Source: Bacteroidota bacterium
Lineage (GTDB): Bacteria; Bacteroidota; Bacteroidia; M30B66
Length of the DNA stretch: 64,000 bases
NCBI GenBank assembly: GCA_027483445.1
Contig: JAIXUS010000034.1
Location: forward strand, 1-64,000
Direction of reading: 5' to 3'
This document shows, one piece after another, positions 29,240 through 39,172 of the stretch. Position 1 is the stretch's first letter, and each line of letters opens with the position of its first letter. A model generated the notes under the pieces. That model worked only from the letters and a program-made list of their open reading frames with translations. It did no database searches and had not been told where the DNA came from. The position numbers and the translations under genes were made by a program.

Positions 29240-30550
29240 ATGTCAGACGTAATTTCAGGAATACCACTAACCGAGCGGCTTTTGGCCGACTATGCTCTAC
29301 GGAGAGAGGCTTTACACAGCGACAATCCGATGGTGCAAGCCTGGCGTGACAAAGCGGCTGAGGCCTTCCGAAAAACTGGGTTTCCGGCTCGAAAAGACGA
29401 AGAGTATCGATACATACCGTTCGATAAGTTTTTGCGCGATTTAAGTCATCCGCTGAGCGGCCCCGAAAAAAAGCACCCGCTAAAGGCCTCGTCGCTGATC
29501 GACCCGGAAGCGCCGCTTATTGTTTTACGGAATGGCTATTTCTCCCCTTCAGACAGCCGTCTTGAAGGCCTTGAAAAAGGACTTCACATTGAGTCGTTGC
29601 AGGGAGCCATTGCCGGCAAAAACACCACTGCATTGGCCCACCTTAGCGGCATTTCGGATGTGGAGTCAGATCCGCTACTCTCGTTGAACAGCGCGCTTTT
29701 TCAGGATGGCGTGTTTGTTCATATTGCCAAAGGCGCGCAACTCAACAAGCCCGTGCAGATATTTCAGCACTTCGAGGCCGACGAGCCCACCCTTATTCAG
29801 CCTCGCGTATTGGTGGTTGCCGAAGAAAATTCTGAGGCCAATTTTGTGCATTTGGCCGATAACAATCAAAGTACGGCTGCTTTCCTGAACTGCGCCATCG
29901 AGGTGTGCGTATTGAAGTCGGCAAGAATTACCCTTGCACAGGTGTTTAATCAGCCGGGGCTTTCGGCCACACAACATACCGAAGCACAAGTTCACCGCGA
30001 TGCCGTGTTTAGTCACTACTCATTTTCGTTACAGGGTAAACTGCTTCGAAACACGCTCAATGTAGTGCTGAGTGAGTCGCATTGCGAAGCGCACTTGTAC
30101 GGGTTTTATCATCCATCCAAAGACGAGCTTTTCGACAGCCACACCCTGGTTGATCACCGTATGCCGAACTGCCAAAGCAACGAGCTTTACAAAGGTGTGG
30201 TGAGCGACAATGGCACAGCGGTATTTAACGGCAAAGTGTATGTGCGTCAGGATGCGCAAAAAACCAATGCCTATCAGAGCAACAAAAACATTCTGATGAG
30301 CGAAGAAGCCACGGTAAACACCAAGCCTCAGCTGGAAATTTACGCCGATGACGTGAAGTGTTCGCATGGATCGTCAACCGGAGTAATTGACCCTGAACAG
30401 CTGTTTTACCTCCGTAGCCGTGGAATTACTACACAGAAGGCTAAATCGTTGCTTCTTCAGGCCTATGCCGGAGAAATTCTCGAACAAGTACCTACAGAGC
30501 ATTTGCGTTTAGCCCTAACCGATATCCTCCATGCCCGTTTCTCCATCTGA
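29240..30550 (+). CDS. sufD: Fe-S cluster assembly protein SufD
   Basis: SufBD core: VYVRQDAQKTNAYQSNKNILMSEEATVNTKPQLEIYADDVKCSHGSSTGVIDPEQLFYLRSRGI. Confidence 0.96.
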   Translation: MSDVISGIPLTERLLADYALRREALHSDNPMVQAWRDKAAEAFRKTGFPARKDEEYRYIPFDKFLRDLSHPLSGPEKKHPLKASSLIDPEAPLIVLRNGYFSPSDSRLEGLEKGLHIESLQGAIAGKNTTALAHLSGISDVESDPLLSLNSALFQDGVFVHIAKGAQLNKPVQIFQHFEADEPTLIQPRVLVVAEENSEANFVHLADNNQSTAAFLNCAIEVCVLKSARITLAQVFNQPGLSATQHTEAQVHRDAVFSHYSFSLQGKLLRNTLNVVLSESHCEAHLYGFYHPSKDELFDSHTLVDHRMPNCQSNELYKGVVSDNGTAVFNGKVYVRQDAQKTNAYQSNKNILMSEEATVNTKPQLEIYADDVKCSHGSSTGVIDPEQLFYLRSRGITTQKAKSLLLQAYAGEILEQVPTEHLRLALTDILHARFSI

Positions 30551-31784
30551 CATTTCTGTAATGGGTGCATTTGATGTAGAGCAAGTTCGCAGCGACTTTC
30601 CGATTCTCCATCAAACGGTGAATGGGAAGCCGTTGGTGTATTTCGACAATGGTGCAACGTCGCAAAAACCACGTCAGGTCATCCATGCAATGGTTGATTA
30701 TTATGAAGGGTACAATGCGAACATTCACCGTGGAGTGCATCACCTCAGTCAGAAGGCTACTGCGGCCTATGAACAGGCCCGTGAAACCCTGAGGAGTTTT
30801 TTGGGTGCAGCCAATGCGGATCAAATCATCTTTACCAAAGGAACCACAGAAGGCATCAATCTGGTGGCTCAAACCTGGGGTAGAAATTACCTGAAGGAGG
30901 GCGATGAGATTGTAATTACAGCCATGGAGCACCACGCCAACATTGTACCTTGGCAGATGGTGGCCGAAGAAACCGGTGCTGTGCTCAGAGTAATTCCCAT
31001 GAGTACCGATGGGGTGTTGGATTTAGAGGCGGCAGAAGCCTTGATTGGCGCACGCACGCGCATGGTTTCGGTGGTGCATGTTTCAAATGCGCTAGGGACC
31101 ATCAATCCGGTTCAGGAAATTATTGCTCTGGCGAAGAAAACCGGCGCTTTGACTTTGATTGACGGCGCACAGGCTGTTCCGCATTTTAAGGTTGATGTTC
31201 AGGCGCTCGACTGTGATTTTTACGTGTTTTCGGCACACAAACTTTTTGGCCCTACCGGGATGGGTGTATTGTATGGCAAGGCCGACATTCTCGCCCAAAT
31301 TCCACCCTACCAAGGTGGTGGCGACATGATTCGCGAGGTGAGTTTTGAACGTACAACGTACAATGAGCCTCCGCTAAAGTTTGAAGCCGGAACTCCCAAT
31401 ATTGAAGGAGCCATTAGCATGGCTGCAGCGGTAAAGTATTGGCTCTCTTTAGACCACCATGCCGTGCAAGAGCATGAAAACGACTTGCTGCACTACGGCA
31501 CAGAGCAATTAAAAGCAACCGGATTTATTCGCATTGTGGGAGAGGCTCCAGCCAAGGTTCCTGTGATTTCCTTTTTAATGGACGGCGCGCATCCTTATGA
31601 TGTAGGTTTTATTCTCGACAAAGAGGGCATTGCCGTAAGAACGGGTCATCATTGCGCACAGCCCATCATGGATTTTTTGCAAATTCCCGGTACGCTGAGA
31701 GCTTCGTTCGCCTTTTACAACACGCGGGCGGAAATCGACCGGATGGTTAATGCCCTTCATCTCGCCAAAAAGATGTTGTTATGA
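30531..31784 (+). CDS. sufS: Cysteine desulfurase SufS
   Basis: VYFDNGATSQKPRQVIHAM...HRGVHHLSQKAT...SAHKLFGPTGMGVLYGK...RTGHHCAQPIMDFL; overlaps sufD end (start possibly 30561). Confidence 0.97.
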   Translation: MPVSPSDISVMGAFDVEQVRSDFPILHQTVNGKPLVYFDNGATSQKPRQVIHAMVDYYEGYNANIHRGVHHLSQKATAAYEQARETLRSFLGAANADQIIFTKGTTEGINLVAQTWGRNYLKEGDEIVITAMEHHANIVPWQMVAEETGAVLRVIPMSTDGVLDLEAAEALIGARTRMVSVVHVSNALGTINPVQEIIALAKKTGALTLIDGAQAVPHFKVDVQALDCDFYVFSAHKLFGPTGMGVLYGKADILAQIPPYQGGGDMIREVSFERTTYNEPPLKFEAGTPNIEGAISMAAAVKYWLSLDHHAVQEHENDLLHYGTEQLKATGFIRIVGEAPAKVPVISFLMDGAHPYDVGFILDKEGIAVRTGHHCAQPIMDFLQIPGTLRASFAFYNTRAEIDRMVNALHLAKKMLL

Positions 31785-32197
31785 GTATTGAGGCCAAACA
31801 AGCAGAGATTGCCGAAGAATTTTCGCTGTTCGACGATTGGCAGGAGAAGCTCCAATTGGTTATCGATACCGGTGAAACCCTCAAGCCTATGGCTTCGGAG
31901 CTTCAAACGGAAGAGCACCGCATTCATGGATGTCAGAATAAAGTATACCTCGTGAGCCAGCTGGAAAATGGACTTCTGCATTATCAGGGCTCCAGCGAGG
32001 CGCAAATTCCACGTGGCTTGCTGGCCTTGCTTATTCGGTTGGTGAACGATGAAAAGCCCGAAGAGGTGGTTCAAGCCAAGCTTGATGTATTCGAAAAAGT
32101 GGGAATCAAAGACACCCTGTCGATGCAACGAGCCGTAGGTTTAGAATCGATGATTCGGCAGGTTAAACTTGAGGCCGCCCGCCACATACATAGTTAA
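31781..32197 (+). CDS. sufE: SufE family sulfur acceptor
   Basis: EEHRIHGCQNKVYLVSQLENGLLHYQGSSEAQIPRGLLALL. Confidence 0.94.
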   Translation: MSIEAKQAEIAEEFSLFDDWQEKLQLVIDTGETLKPMASELQTEEHRIHGCQNKVYLVSQLENGLLHYQGSSEAQIPRGLLALLIRLVNDEKPEEVVQAKLDVFEKVGIKDTLSMQRAVGLESMIRQVKLEAARHIHS

Positions 32198-32518
32198 ATG
32201 ATGGAAAAGACCATTGAACAACTCGAAAACGATGTGGTAGATGTAATTCGCACCTGCTACGACCCGGAAATCCCGGTGAACATCTACGAGCTGGGATTAA
32301 TCTATGAGATTCGAATCAACGAAAATCGGGATGTACACGTTATGATGACCCTCACCTCTCCATCGTGCCCGGTTGCCGAAACACTGCCGCCTGATGTGGA
32401 GAATAAAATTGCCGGCGTGCCCGGAGTGAGTTCCGCGAAAGTGGAAATCACCTTTGAGCCACCCTGGGACCAAAGCATGATGAGTGAGGAAGCAAAACTG
32501 GAACTAGGCTTTTTGTAA
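32198..32518 (+). CDS. SUF-associated MIP18/DUF59 family protein
   Basis: VIRTCYDPEIPVNIYELGLIYEI...MTLTSPSCPVAETLPPDVENKI. Confidence 0.93.
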   Translation: MMEKTIEQLENDVVDVIRTCYDPEIPVNIYELGLIYEIRINENRDVHVMMTLTSPSCPVAETLPPDVENKIAGVPGVSSAKVEITFEPPWDQSMMSEEAKLELGFL

Positions 32519-32520
32519 AC

Positions 32521-33033
32521 ATGGATGAGCAAATTGTCAATAAAGTCGCCAACAGTGGCCTTGTAAATTTTGACCTTGAAGACTACTACGTTCGTGGTCC
32601 TAGGAAGCATATCGACCTTAAAGATCAGCTCTATATGGGGCTCATTCTTAAGGAGAAGGATTTCAGGGAATGGATCAAAAACAACGACTGGTCGGCCTAC
32701 GCCGGATGCTATGTTTCGGTAAACTGCACAGAAGACGCCATTGTACCCGTTTGGGCATTTATGCTCGTGGCCTCGGCTTTAGCTCCTTATGCTAAAAAAG
32801 TAGTTTTCGGCGATTCCGAGCAACTAGAAACCGCGCTGTACAAAGAAGTAATCGATCAACTCGACACGACTGCGTTCGCAGACCAACGTTTGATTATTAA
32901 AGGTTGCGGCAATCTACCTGTTCCCCGGTCGGCGTTTGTGATGCTCACCGCGAAACTTCAGCCTATAGCGAAAAGCGTGATGTATGGTGAGGCTTGTTCG
33001 ACGGTGCCGATTTATAAGAAAACAAGCCAATAA
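32521..33033 (+). CDS. DUF2480 family protein
   Basis: NFDLEDYYVRGPRKHIDLKDQLYMGLILKEKDFREWIK; position at the end of the suf cluster. Confidence 0.75.
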   Translation: MDEQIVNKVANSGLVNFDLEDYYVRGPRKHIDLKDQLYMGLILKEKDFREWIKNNDWSAYAGCYVSVNCTEDAIVPVWAFMLVASALAPYAKKVVFGDSEQLETALYKEVIDQLDTTAFADQRLIIKGCGNLPVPRSAFVMLTAKLQPIAKSVMYGEACSTVPIYKKTSQ

Positions 33034-33085
33034 GCGCTTCATCCATCATCGATTGTAAGCCGTACTGGGGAAAACCCTGAGTCGT

Positions 33086-35056
33086 GTGGTGATTTTGAGA
33101 ATTGTTACTTACTTTCACTTTGTGAAGCACTGCATTCTCAGGGTTCTGTTAGTTTGTTTTTCCCTTACGGGGATGGTCATCAGCGCGTATGCGCAAGACA
33201 ATAAGCGCCCTTCAAACGACTCGCTCCGCAGGATTTTGAATGACCGTAACTCAGACGACTCGCTGAGAATTCGTGCCTTGAATGCATTGGCAAGCGGCTA
33301 TTTGATGGTTCGCCCTGATTCGGCAAACTTCTTTGCCAAAGGCTTGTTGACAGAGGCTCAAAAACAGGGCAACATTCGCAACGAAGGTGAGGCGTACCGC
33401 TTGCTGGCCATCAGCTCAACGTTTTTAGGACAGCAAAAAGAAGCCCTCGAGTTTATTTCAAAAAGCATCCGGATTTTTGAGGCGGCAGGAATGATGGATA
33501 AGGTGGAAATGGCCACCTCGAACCGCGGAAACATTGAATCCAGCTTTGGAGATTATCGCTCAGCCCTGACGCACTACAAGGAGGCTTTGAGATTGGCCCT
33601 GGAGCGAAACGATACCGCCAAAATAGGTGGAGCCTTGATTAATCTGGGAGTGGTGTATGAAAAGTTAAAGGAGAACGCACTGGCCGAGCGCAATTATAAG
33701 GCTGCACTTCAACTTTTTTTACCCTTGCAGAATAAGACCGCTCTGGCTAACCTTTACAACAATTTCGCGGTGGTGAGTGCTGCCCAAAAGAAGCACAAAC
33801 AAGCCATGATGCTGTACCGGAAAGGTCTTGACTTGTCGCAGCAAATTGGCGACCTCCGTCTGGAGCTAACCTTAACCAACAACATTGGCTACGTCCACCT
33901 CGAAACTGCCCAGTACGACTCGGCGCTTATGTATCAGCAGCGGGCTCTTGAAGGACGAATCGCCATTAACGATTTGATGGGACGCATAGAATCCCACCTG
34001 GGTCTGGGTGAGGTTTACCACAATTTAAAAGATTACCCTTCGGCCATGCAGCATTTAGAAACCGCCCTTCAACTGGCCGATTCTTCGATGAATTACCCTT
34101 TGCAAGCTGATGTACATAAATGGTTGTATAAAACCCATAAATCGCTCGGCAACAGCAACAAAGCACTGTATCATTTTGAGAGTCAAAATGCGCTGCTCGA
34201 CACGATACAAAAAGAAGAGCTGCGGCAAAGCCTGATGAGTCAACAGTTTCAGGTTGAACTCTCCCAGCAGGAGGCCTCATTTGCGAAAGAGAAAATGAGG
34301 GCTTCGGAGGCACTTCAGCGTCGAAACCAACAAATTGTCGGACTCATTATTTTGGCCTTCCTGTTTATTGCGGCGAGTGTCGTGTTCTACCGCCAACGGA
34401 GGCGCATTCAAATTGAGCAACAAAAAAGCGAACGTCTTTTGCTGAATATTTTGCCGGCGGCTACTGCCCGAGAGCTCAAGGAAAAAGGCCATTCGGAGGT
34501 TCAAACCCTCCAGTATACAACCGTGCTGTTTAGCGACTTTGTAGGATTTACAGAACTGAGTGCTCGTTTGAGTCCCGCCGCACTTATAGAGCTGCTCAAC
34601 CGGCATTTCTCGGCGTTCGATGAAATCATGCAAGCGCATGGTCTCGAGAAAATCAAAACCATTGGTGATGCCTATATGGCGGCAGCCGGCGTTCCCAATG
34701 CGAGTTTAAACCATGCCGAGCAGGCAGCTAAAGCGGCGCTTGCCATGAAACAGTTTGTAGCCAAAGTATTTGAGGAGTCTGAAGGTAAAAATGCCTTCCA
34801 AATTCGTATTGGTTTGCACAGCGGGCCCGTGATGGCCGGAATTGTAGGAAAGCAGAAGTTCCAGTATGACATTTGGGGCGAAACGGTCAACAAAGCCTCA
34901 CGCATGGAAAGCTCAGGCGTGGTTGGAACCATCAATGTGAGCCGGGAAACTGCCGAGCTGCTTAACCGGCAGTTCGAGCTAAGCCCTCGCGGCGAAATCG
35001 AAGTAAAAGGACTTGGGCCCCAACCCATGTATTTGTTGGTTGGCGAAAAATCGTAA
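33086..35056 (+). CDS. TPR-TM class III adenylate/guanylate cyclase
   Basis: TPR N-half, TM IVGLIILAFLFIAASVVFY, cyclase motifs TVLFSDFVGFTELSARLSP, EKIKTIGDAYMAAAG, QYDIWGETVNKASRMESSG. Confidence 0.9.
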   Translation: MVILRIVTYFHFVKHCILRVLLVCFSLTGMVISAYAQDNKRPSNDSLRRILNDRNSDDSLRIRALNALASGYLMVRPDSANFFAKGLLTEAQKQGNIRNEGEAYRLLAISSTFLGQQKEALEFISKSIRIFEAAGMMDKVEMATSNRGNIESSFGDYRSALTHYKEALRLALERNDTAKIGGALINLGVVYEKLKENALAERNYKAALQLFLPLQNKTALANLYNNFAVVSAAQKKHKQAMMLYRKGLDLSQQIGDLRLELTLTNNIGYVHLETAQYDSALMYQQRALEGRIAINDLMGRIESHLGLGEVYHNLKDYPSAMQHLETALQLADSSMNYPLQADVHKWLYKTHKSLGNSNKALYHFESQNALLDTIQKEELRQSLMSQQFQVELSQQEASFAKEKMRASEALQRRNQQIVGLIILAFLFIAASVVFYRQRRRIQIEQQKSERLLLNILPAATARELKEKGHSEVQTLQYTTVLFSDFVGFTELSARLSPAALIELLNRHFSAFDEIMQAHGLEKIKTIGDAYMAAAGVPNASLNHAEQAAKAALAMKQFVAKVFEESEGKNAFQIRIGLHSGPVMAGIVGKQKFQYDIWGETVNKASRMESSGVVGTINVSRETAELLNRQFELSPRGEIEVKGLGPQPMYLLVGEKS

Positions 35057-35069
35057 CCACTTTGAATGC

Positions 35070-36227
35070 TTACTTTGCTCCCGGTCGCTTCGGCGGATTC
35101 GCACCCGGACGAGCCGGTGGCGCCAACTTACTATCACACATTTCCTTTTGCTTTTTTGGATATTCTTCAGCAGGCTGGATGGCAGAAGCGGCCGCATACT
35201 TTTCTCCGGCTTCTTTAAACTTTCCTTCTTTGAATAACTGATCAGCCTGAGCAATCAATTCGTTGTATTGACTTGCTTTAACTTCCGGTTTTGACTGCAC
35301 AGCCACATTTCCTTTTGTGGGAGCGGCCTGTTCGGTCTTCACCGGGGTATTGCTCGGAGCGCTGGAGGGCTCGGCCGGAGACTGCCCAAGTTTGGGAGCA
35401 CTGTTCGGGTTAAAGGCTTCAGCGGTGTAGAACTGTGCTCTGTGTTCTTTTCGGTATTCATGAGGATTTACAGTGTATTCGCCCCAAATGGAGTTCCCCA
35501 GCGGAGTTTTCACTGCAAATCGAACCTGTAGGGGCAAATTGGTGTTGATCCACGAAGGTAGCGTAGAAGTTAGCGCCAAGGCATTGCCGTTGTTGAGCGT
35601 TCCCTGAAGAGGCTCTTCAAACTTTCTCCACGTTGAAGCGGCCTCCTGCTTTAAGAACAATTCAAAATCGCTGCGCTCGAACTTCAGTGGACCTTCCTTT
35701 TCAGCATACTTTGAGCGGAGGTCAGCGTTTTCGATAAAAGCCGCGAAGGCCAAGCAGAGCTTTTTCTCCGGTTGAATTTTGTCGTTGCTCGAACGCCACA
35801 TGTATTTATCCAAAACAATAGGCTTTGAAAAATCGGCTGCCACTTGTGTTCCACGAGCGAAAACCTCATTGCCCAGCACGGTTGGCATAATCACTTCATA
35901 TTCAATGGGTTTAGCAAGATCTACACGCTTTATATTTACCTTAAGGTCCACTTTAAAGTCGTACTGTCCTTGTGCATTCCGGTCGGCTTTAACGGCGGCC
36001 CTGGCCCTATCGCCACTTTTTTGTTCAGGATTGTGAATTTCAACCTCAACATTGGTGACCAAAGCCGTAGACCCCGAAGCAGTATACCAGCTCAATCGGT
36101 CGTTGTTTTGGCTTAGCTGCGATGCCACGCTCGAATTTACACCTTGAATGGAGAGTTTCAACGTTTGTTGCGCGTTGGCTGAGCTCCATAAAATTCCACA
36201 AAAAGCGAGGGTCAGTAAATGTTTCAT
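35070..36227 (-). CDS. Secreted hypothetical protein with C-terminal TPR-like segment
   Basis: MKHLLTLAFCGILWSSANAQ signal; AQADQLFKEGKFKEAGEKYAAASAIQP. Confidence 0.55.
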   Translation of the reverse strand: MKHLLTLAFCGILWSSANAQQTLKLSIQGVNSSVASQLSQNNDRLSWYTASGSTALVTNVEVEIHNPEQKSGDRARAAVKADRNAQGQYDFKVDLKVNIKRVDLAKPIEYEVIMPTVLGNEVFARGTQVAADFSKPIVLDKYMWRSSNDKIQPEKKLCLAFAAFIENADLRSKYAEKEGPLKFERSDFELFLKQEAASTWRKFEEPLQGTLNNGNALALTSTLPSWINTNLPLQVRFAVKTPLGNSIWGEYTVNPHEYRKEHRAQFYTAEAFNPNSAPKLGQSPAEPSSAPSNTPVKTEQAAPTKGNVAVQSKPEVKASQYNELIAQADQLFKEGKFKEAGEKYAAASAIQPAEEYPKKQKEMCDSKLAPPARPGANPPKRPGAK

Positions 36228-36282
36228 GAGGAGGGATTTGTGGCAAAAATAATGAATGCAATAACTTATGCAAAAGTTTGAT

Positions 36283-37254
36283 TTAGCGCAACTTAAGAAT
36301 TTGCCCAGATTGTGCTTGACTTCCTTGTTGAAGGGAATTCAGACTGTATAATCGCTTGAGTTTGATGGCATGCAGCTGGGAAATTGAGAGCATGGTTTCG
36401 CCCGGTTTTACGGTATGCGTTCTTTCCTGCCCTTTGCGCTTTTTGGGTTCGATGTAGAGTCGGTCGCCGGGTTTCAGGGCCGCCGAACGCGGCAGATCAT
36501 TGTACTTGGGCAATTGCCAGGGCATCAGGTCGAGCTCTTTGCTAAGGCTCTCAAAGGTGTCGCCCGCTTTAACGATGATGTATTGCACATCATTGTTACG
36601 TTCGGTTGGGCGTTTACCACGCTGGCGGTCGAGTTCAAAGTCGGGTAAATCGCTGCCGTTTGAGGGTCGTTTCTTGTTTTTTCCCTGCGTGATGGCTGCA
36701 TCGGTTTTTTTGTTACCCGGTTGTGGGGGCTGGTATTTGGGAGTGTTTCCGGGTTTATCGTATTCGAAAAGTCGGTTTTCTTCTATGGTTTTGATGAGCA
36801 ATGGCGCATACTTCGGGTTGGTGGCATAGCCGGCCTTTTTCAAGCCATGTGCCCACGACGAGTAATCGCTTGGTGCGTAGGTAAATAGCTCAGCGTAGCG
36901 TTGGTTTTTCCGCAAAAACTGACTGTGATCTTCGTATGAAGCCTGAACAGTCGAATACTTGCGAAAGCACTCATCTTTTTCGTCATCATCTTGAATGTAT
37001 GTAGGGCCTGTCCAGTCTTTCTTGCATTTGATGCCAAAATGGTTGTTCGCTTCACGGGCCAGAGGGCTGTTGCCGGACGATGATTCCAAAATGCCCTGAC
37101 CCAACTTCACTGAAGCCGGAACCTGCCAGTTTTCCATTTCGCGAACAGCAATCCACGCGTATTTCTCGATGTATTCGGCGGTAGTCATCCGCGCTTGCGC
37201 GAAAACACCACCGTAACACAGGCTTAAGAGTAGGCTTAAAACGAAGGCTTTCAT
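36283..37254 (-). CDS. Glucosaminidase-domain peptidoglycan hydrolase with LysM repeats
   Basis: YAWIAVREMENWQVPASVKLGQGILESSSGNSPLAREANNHFGIKC...; LysM YIIVKAGDTFESLSKELDL and HTVKPGETMLSISQLHAI. Confidence 0.9.
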   Translation of the reverse strand: MKAFVLSLLLSLCYGGVFAQARMTTAEYIEKYAWIAVREMENWQVPASVKLGQGILESSSGNSPLAREANNHFGIKCKKDWTGPTYIQDDDEKDECFRKYSTVQASYEDHSQFLRKNQRYAELFTYAPSDYSSWAHGLKKAGYATNPKYAPLLIKTIEENRLFEYDKPGNTPKYQPPQPGNKKTDAAITQGKNKKRPSNGSDLPDFELDRQRGKRPTERNNDVQYIIVKAGDTFESLSKELDLMPWQLPKYNDLPRSAALKPGDRLYIEPKKRKGQERTHTVKPGETMLSISQLHAIKLKRLYSLNSLQQGSQAQSGQILKLR

Positions 37255-37382
37255 ACGACAAAAATCGACGCAAATCGGGCTTTCAAACGAGGCGATCACG
37301 ATTACTTTTTAACCTTAAAACGTGAATTCACGGCACTTTCATACATAGCATGGCGCACTTGCTATTGGCTACCTGCTTTTTG

Positions 37383-37390
37383 TACCTTTG
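37383..37390 (+). promoter_or_regulatory. Putative -7 element TACCTTTG upstream of queA
   Basis: TAnnTTTG match 28 nt before ATG at 37419. Confidence 0.45.
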
Positions 37391-37418
37391 CAGGCCTCAT
37401 TTAAAACCCCGGCTTCCC

Positions 37419-38468
37419 ATGAAGTTGTCTAATTTCAAGTTCAAGCTCCCACCCGAACTTATTGCTGAACGTCCAACTGAAAACCGTGATGAGTCGCGGC
37501 TGATGATACTCGACCGAAAGACGAAAACCATCGAGCACCGCATGTTCAGAGACATTCTGGAGTATTTCGATGATGGCGACACGTTTATCATTAACAACAC
37601 CAAGGTTTTCCCCGCGCGCATGTACGGTAACAAGGAAAAAACGGGTGCAAAAATAGAAGTGTTTCTGTTGCGGGAGCTGAATCGGGAGAGCCGTTTATGG
37701 GACGTTCTGGTTGATCCGGCACGAAAAATTCGCATTGGGAATAAGCTGTATTTCGGCGAAAACGACAACCTGGTGGCCGAAGTAATCGATAACACCACTT
37801 CAAGAGGGCGTACACTCCGTTTCTTGTTCGACGGCAGCCACGAGGAATTCAAGAAGACCCTCTATTCACTCGGTGAAACGCCAATTCCAAAATATATTGA
37901 GCGCACACCCGACGAGGAAGATGAGATACGCTACCAAACCGTGTTTGCCAAGCATGAAGGCGCTGTAGCGGCCCCAACTGCAGGGCTGCACTTCAGCAAA
38001 GAGCTGATGAAGCGCATGGAGCTCAAAGGGGTAAACTTCTCTGAAATCACCTTGCATGTTGGTCTGGGATCATTTCGTACTGTTGAAGTTGAAGACCTCA
38101 GCAAACACAAAATGGATAGCGAGGAAATGTTTATTTCTGAAGCCGCAGCTGAGGTGGTAAACGAAAGTAAACGCAACCGTAAACGCGTAGTATCGGTTGG
38201 AACAACCACCATGCGGGCAATCGAAAGTTCAGTAAGCACTGATGGCTTCTTGAAGCCCTATACCGGTTGGACGAATAAGTTTATTTACCCTCCTTACGAT
38301 TTCAGAGTAGCCAACGCGCTAATCACCAATTTCCACATGCCCATGAGCACATTGCTGATCATGGTTTCGGCCTTTGGTGGTCACGATTTTATCATGGAAG
38401 CCTACAAAGAAGCGGTAAAAGAAAAGTACCGCTTTTACACGTATGGCGACGCCATGCTGATTCTCTAA
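37419..38468 (+). CDS. queA: tRNA preQ1(34) S-adenosylmethionine ribosyltransferase-isomerase
   Basis: [34 protein letters not shown]...[16 protein letters not shown]...[17 protein letters not shown]. Confidence 0.97.
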   Translation: MKLSNFKFKLPPELIAERPTENRDESRLMILDRKTKTIEHRMFRDILEYFDDGDTFIINNTKVFPARMYGNKEKTGAKIEVFLLRELNRESRLWDVLVDPARKIRIGNKLYFGENDNLVAEVIDNTTSRGRTLRFLFDGSHEEFKKTLYSLGETPIPKYIERTPDEEDEIRYQTVFAKHEGAVAAPTAGLHFSKELMKRMELKGVNFSEITLHVGLGSFRTVEVEDLSKHKMDSEEMFISEAAAEVVNESKRNRKRVVSVGTTTMRAIESSVSTDGFLKPYTGWTNKFIYPPYDFRVANALITNFHMPMSTLLIMVSAFGGHDFIMEAYKEAVKEKYRFYTYGDAMLIL

Positions 38469-38469
38469 A

Positions 38470-39144
38470 GTGGAGCGCAACGTTGTTGTTGTGGCCGGTG
38501 GCAGTGGAAGCCGTATGGGCGCCCCGGTTCCAAAGCAATTCCTTGAACTGCAGGGCAAGCCAATTCTCATGCACACCCTTCAACGCTTCGAGGAAGCCTT
38601 TCCCGGAATTCGGCTTATTGTGGTTCTTCCAGAAACCCAGATTCAAACCTGGGAAAGCGTGTGTAGGCAACATCAATTTGAATGCTCACACGAAACAGTG
38701 GCTGGTGGAGAAACACGTTTTCAATCTGTACAAAATGGCCTAGCGCTGATTGAAGGAGGTCTAGTGGCTGTTCACGACGGAGTTCGTCCGCTGGTTAGCC
38801 TGAAAACCATCCGCGAAACCTTTGCAGAGGCCGAATTGACGGGTGCAGCCGTTCCGGTAGTTCCTGTAAATGAGTCGGTACGCATGGTGAGCCAAAGCCA
38901 CAGTAAATCGCTCGATCGCAGTCAGTTACGCATAGTTCAAACTCCTCAGGTTTTCCGCTACGCGTGGATGAAAGAAGCCTTCAGCCAGGAGTACCGCGAA
39001 GCATTTACCGACTGCGCGTCGGTGCTGGAAAGTGCGGGCTTTCCGATCTCAATCACTGAGGGAAATGCGGAAAACCTAAAAATTACCCGACCTGTCGATC
39101 TTTTGTTGGCAGAGGCCATTCTAAGCTCAGGATTCGTTTTCTAA
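38470..39144 (+). CDS. ispD: 2-C-methyl-D-erythritol 4-phosphate cytidylyltransferase
   Basis: VVVAGGSGSRMGAPVPKQFLELQGKPILMHTLQRF...VAVHDGVRPLV; GTG start. Confidence 0.96.
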   Translation: MERNVVVVAGGSGSRMGAPVPKQFLELQGKPILMHTLQRFEEAFPGIRLIVVLPETQIQTWESVCRQHQFECSHETVAGGETRFQSVQNGLALIEGGLVAVHDGVRPLVSLKTIRETFAEAELTGAAVPVVPVNESVRMVSQSHSKSLDRSQLRIVQTPQVFRYAWMKEAFSQEYREAFTDCASVLESAGFPISITEGNAENLKITRPVDLLLAEAILSSGFVF

Positions 39145-39172
39145 TTCGCCCCAAAAAGCAGAAGTTTGTACC

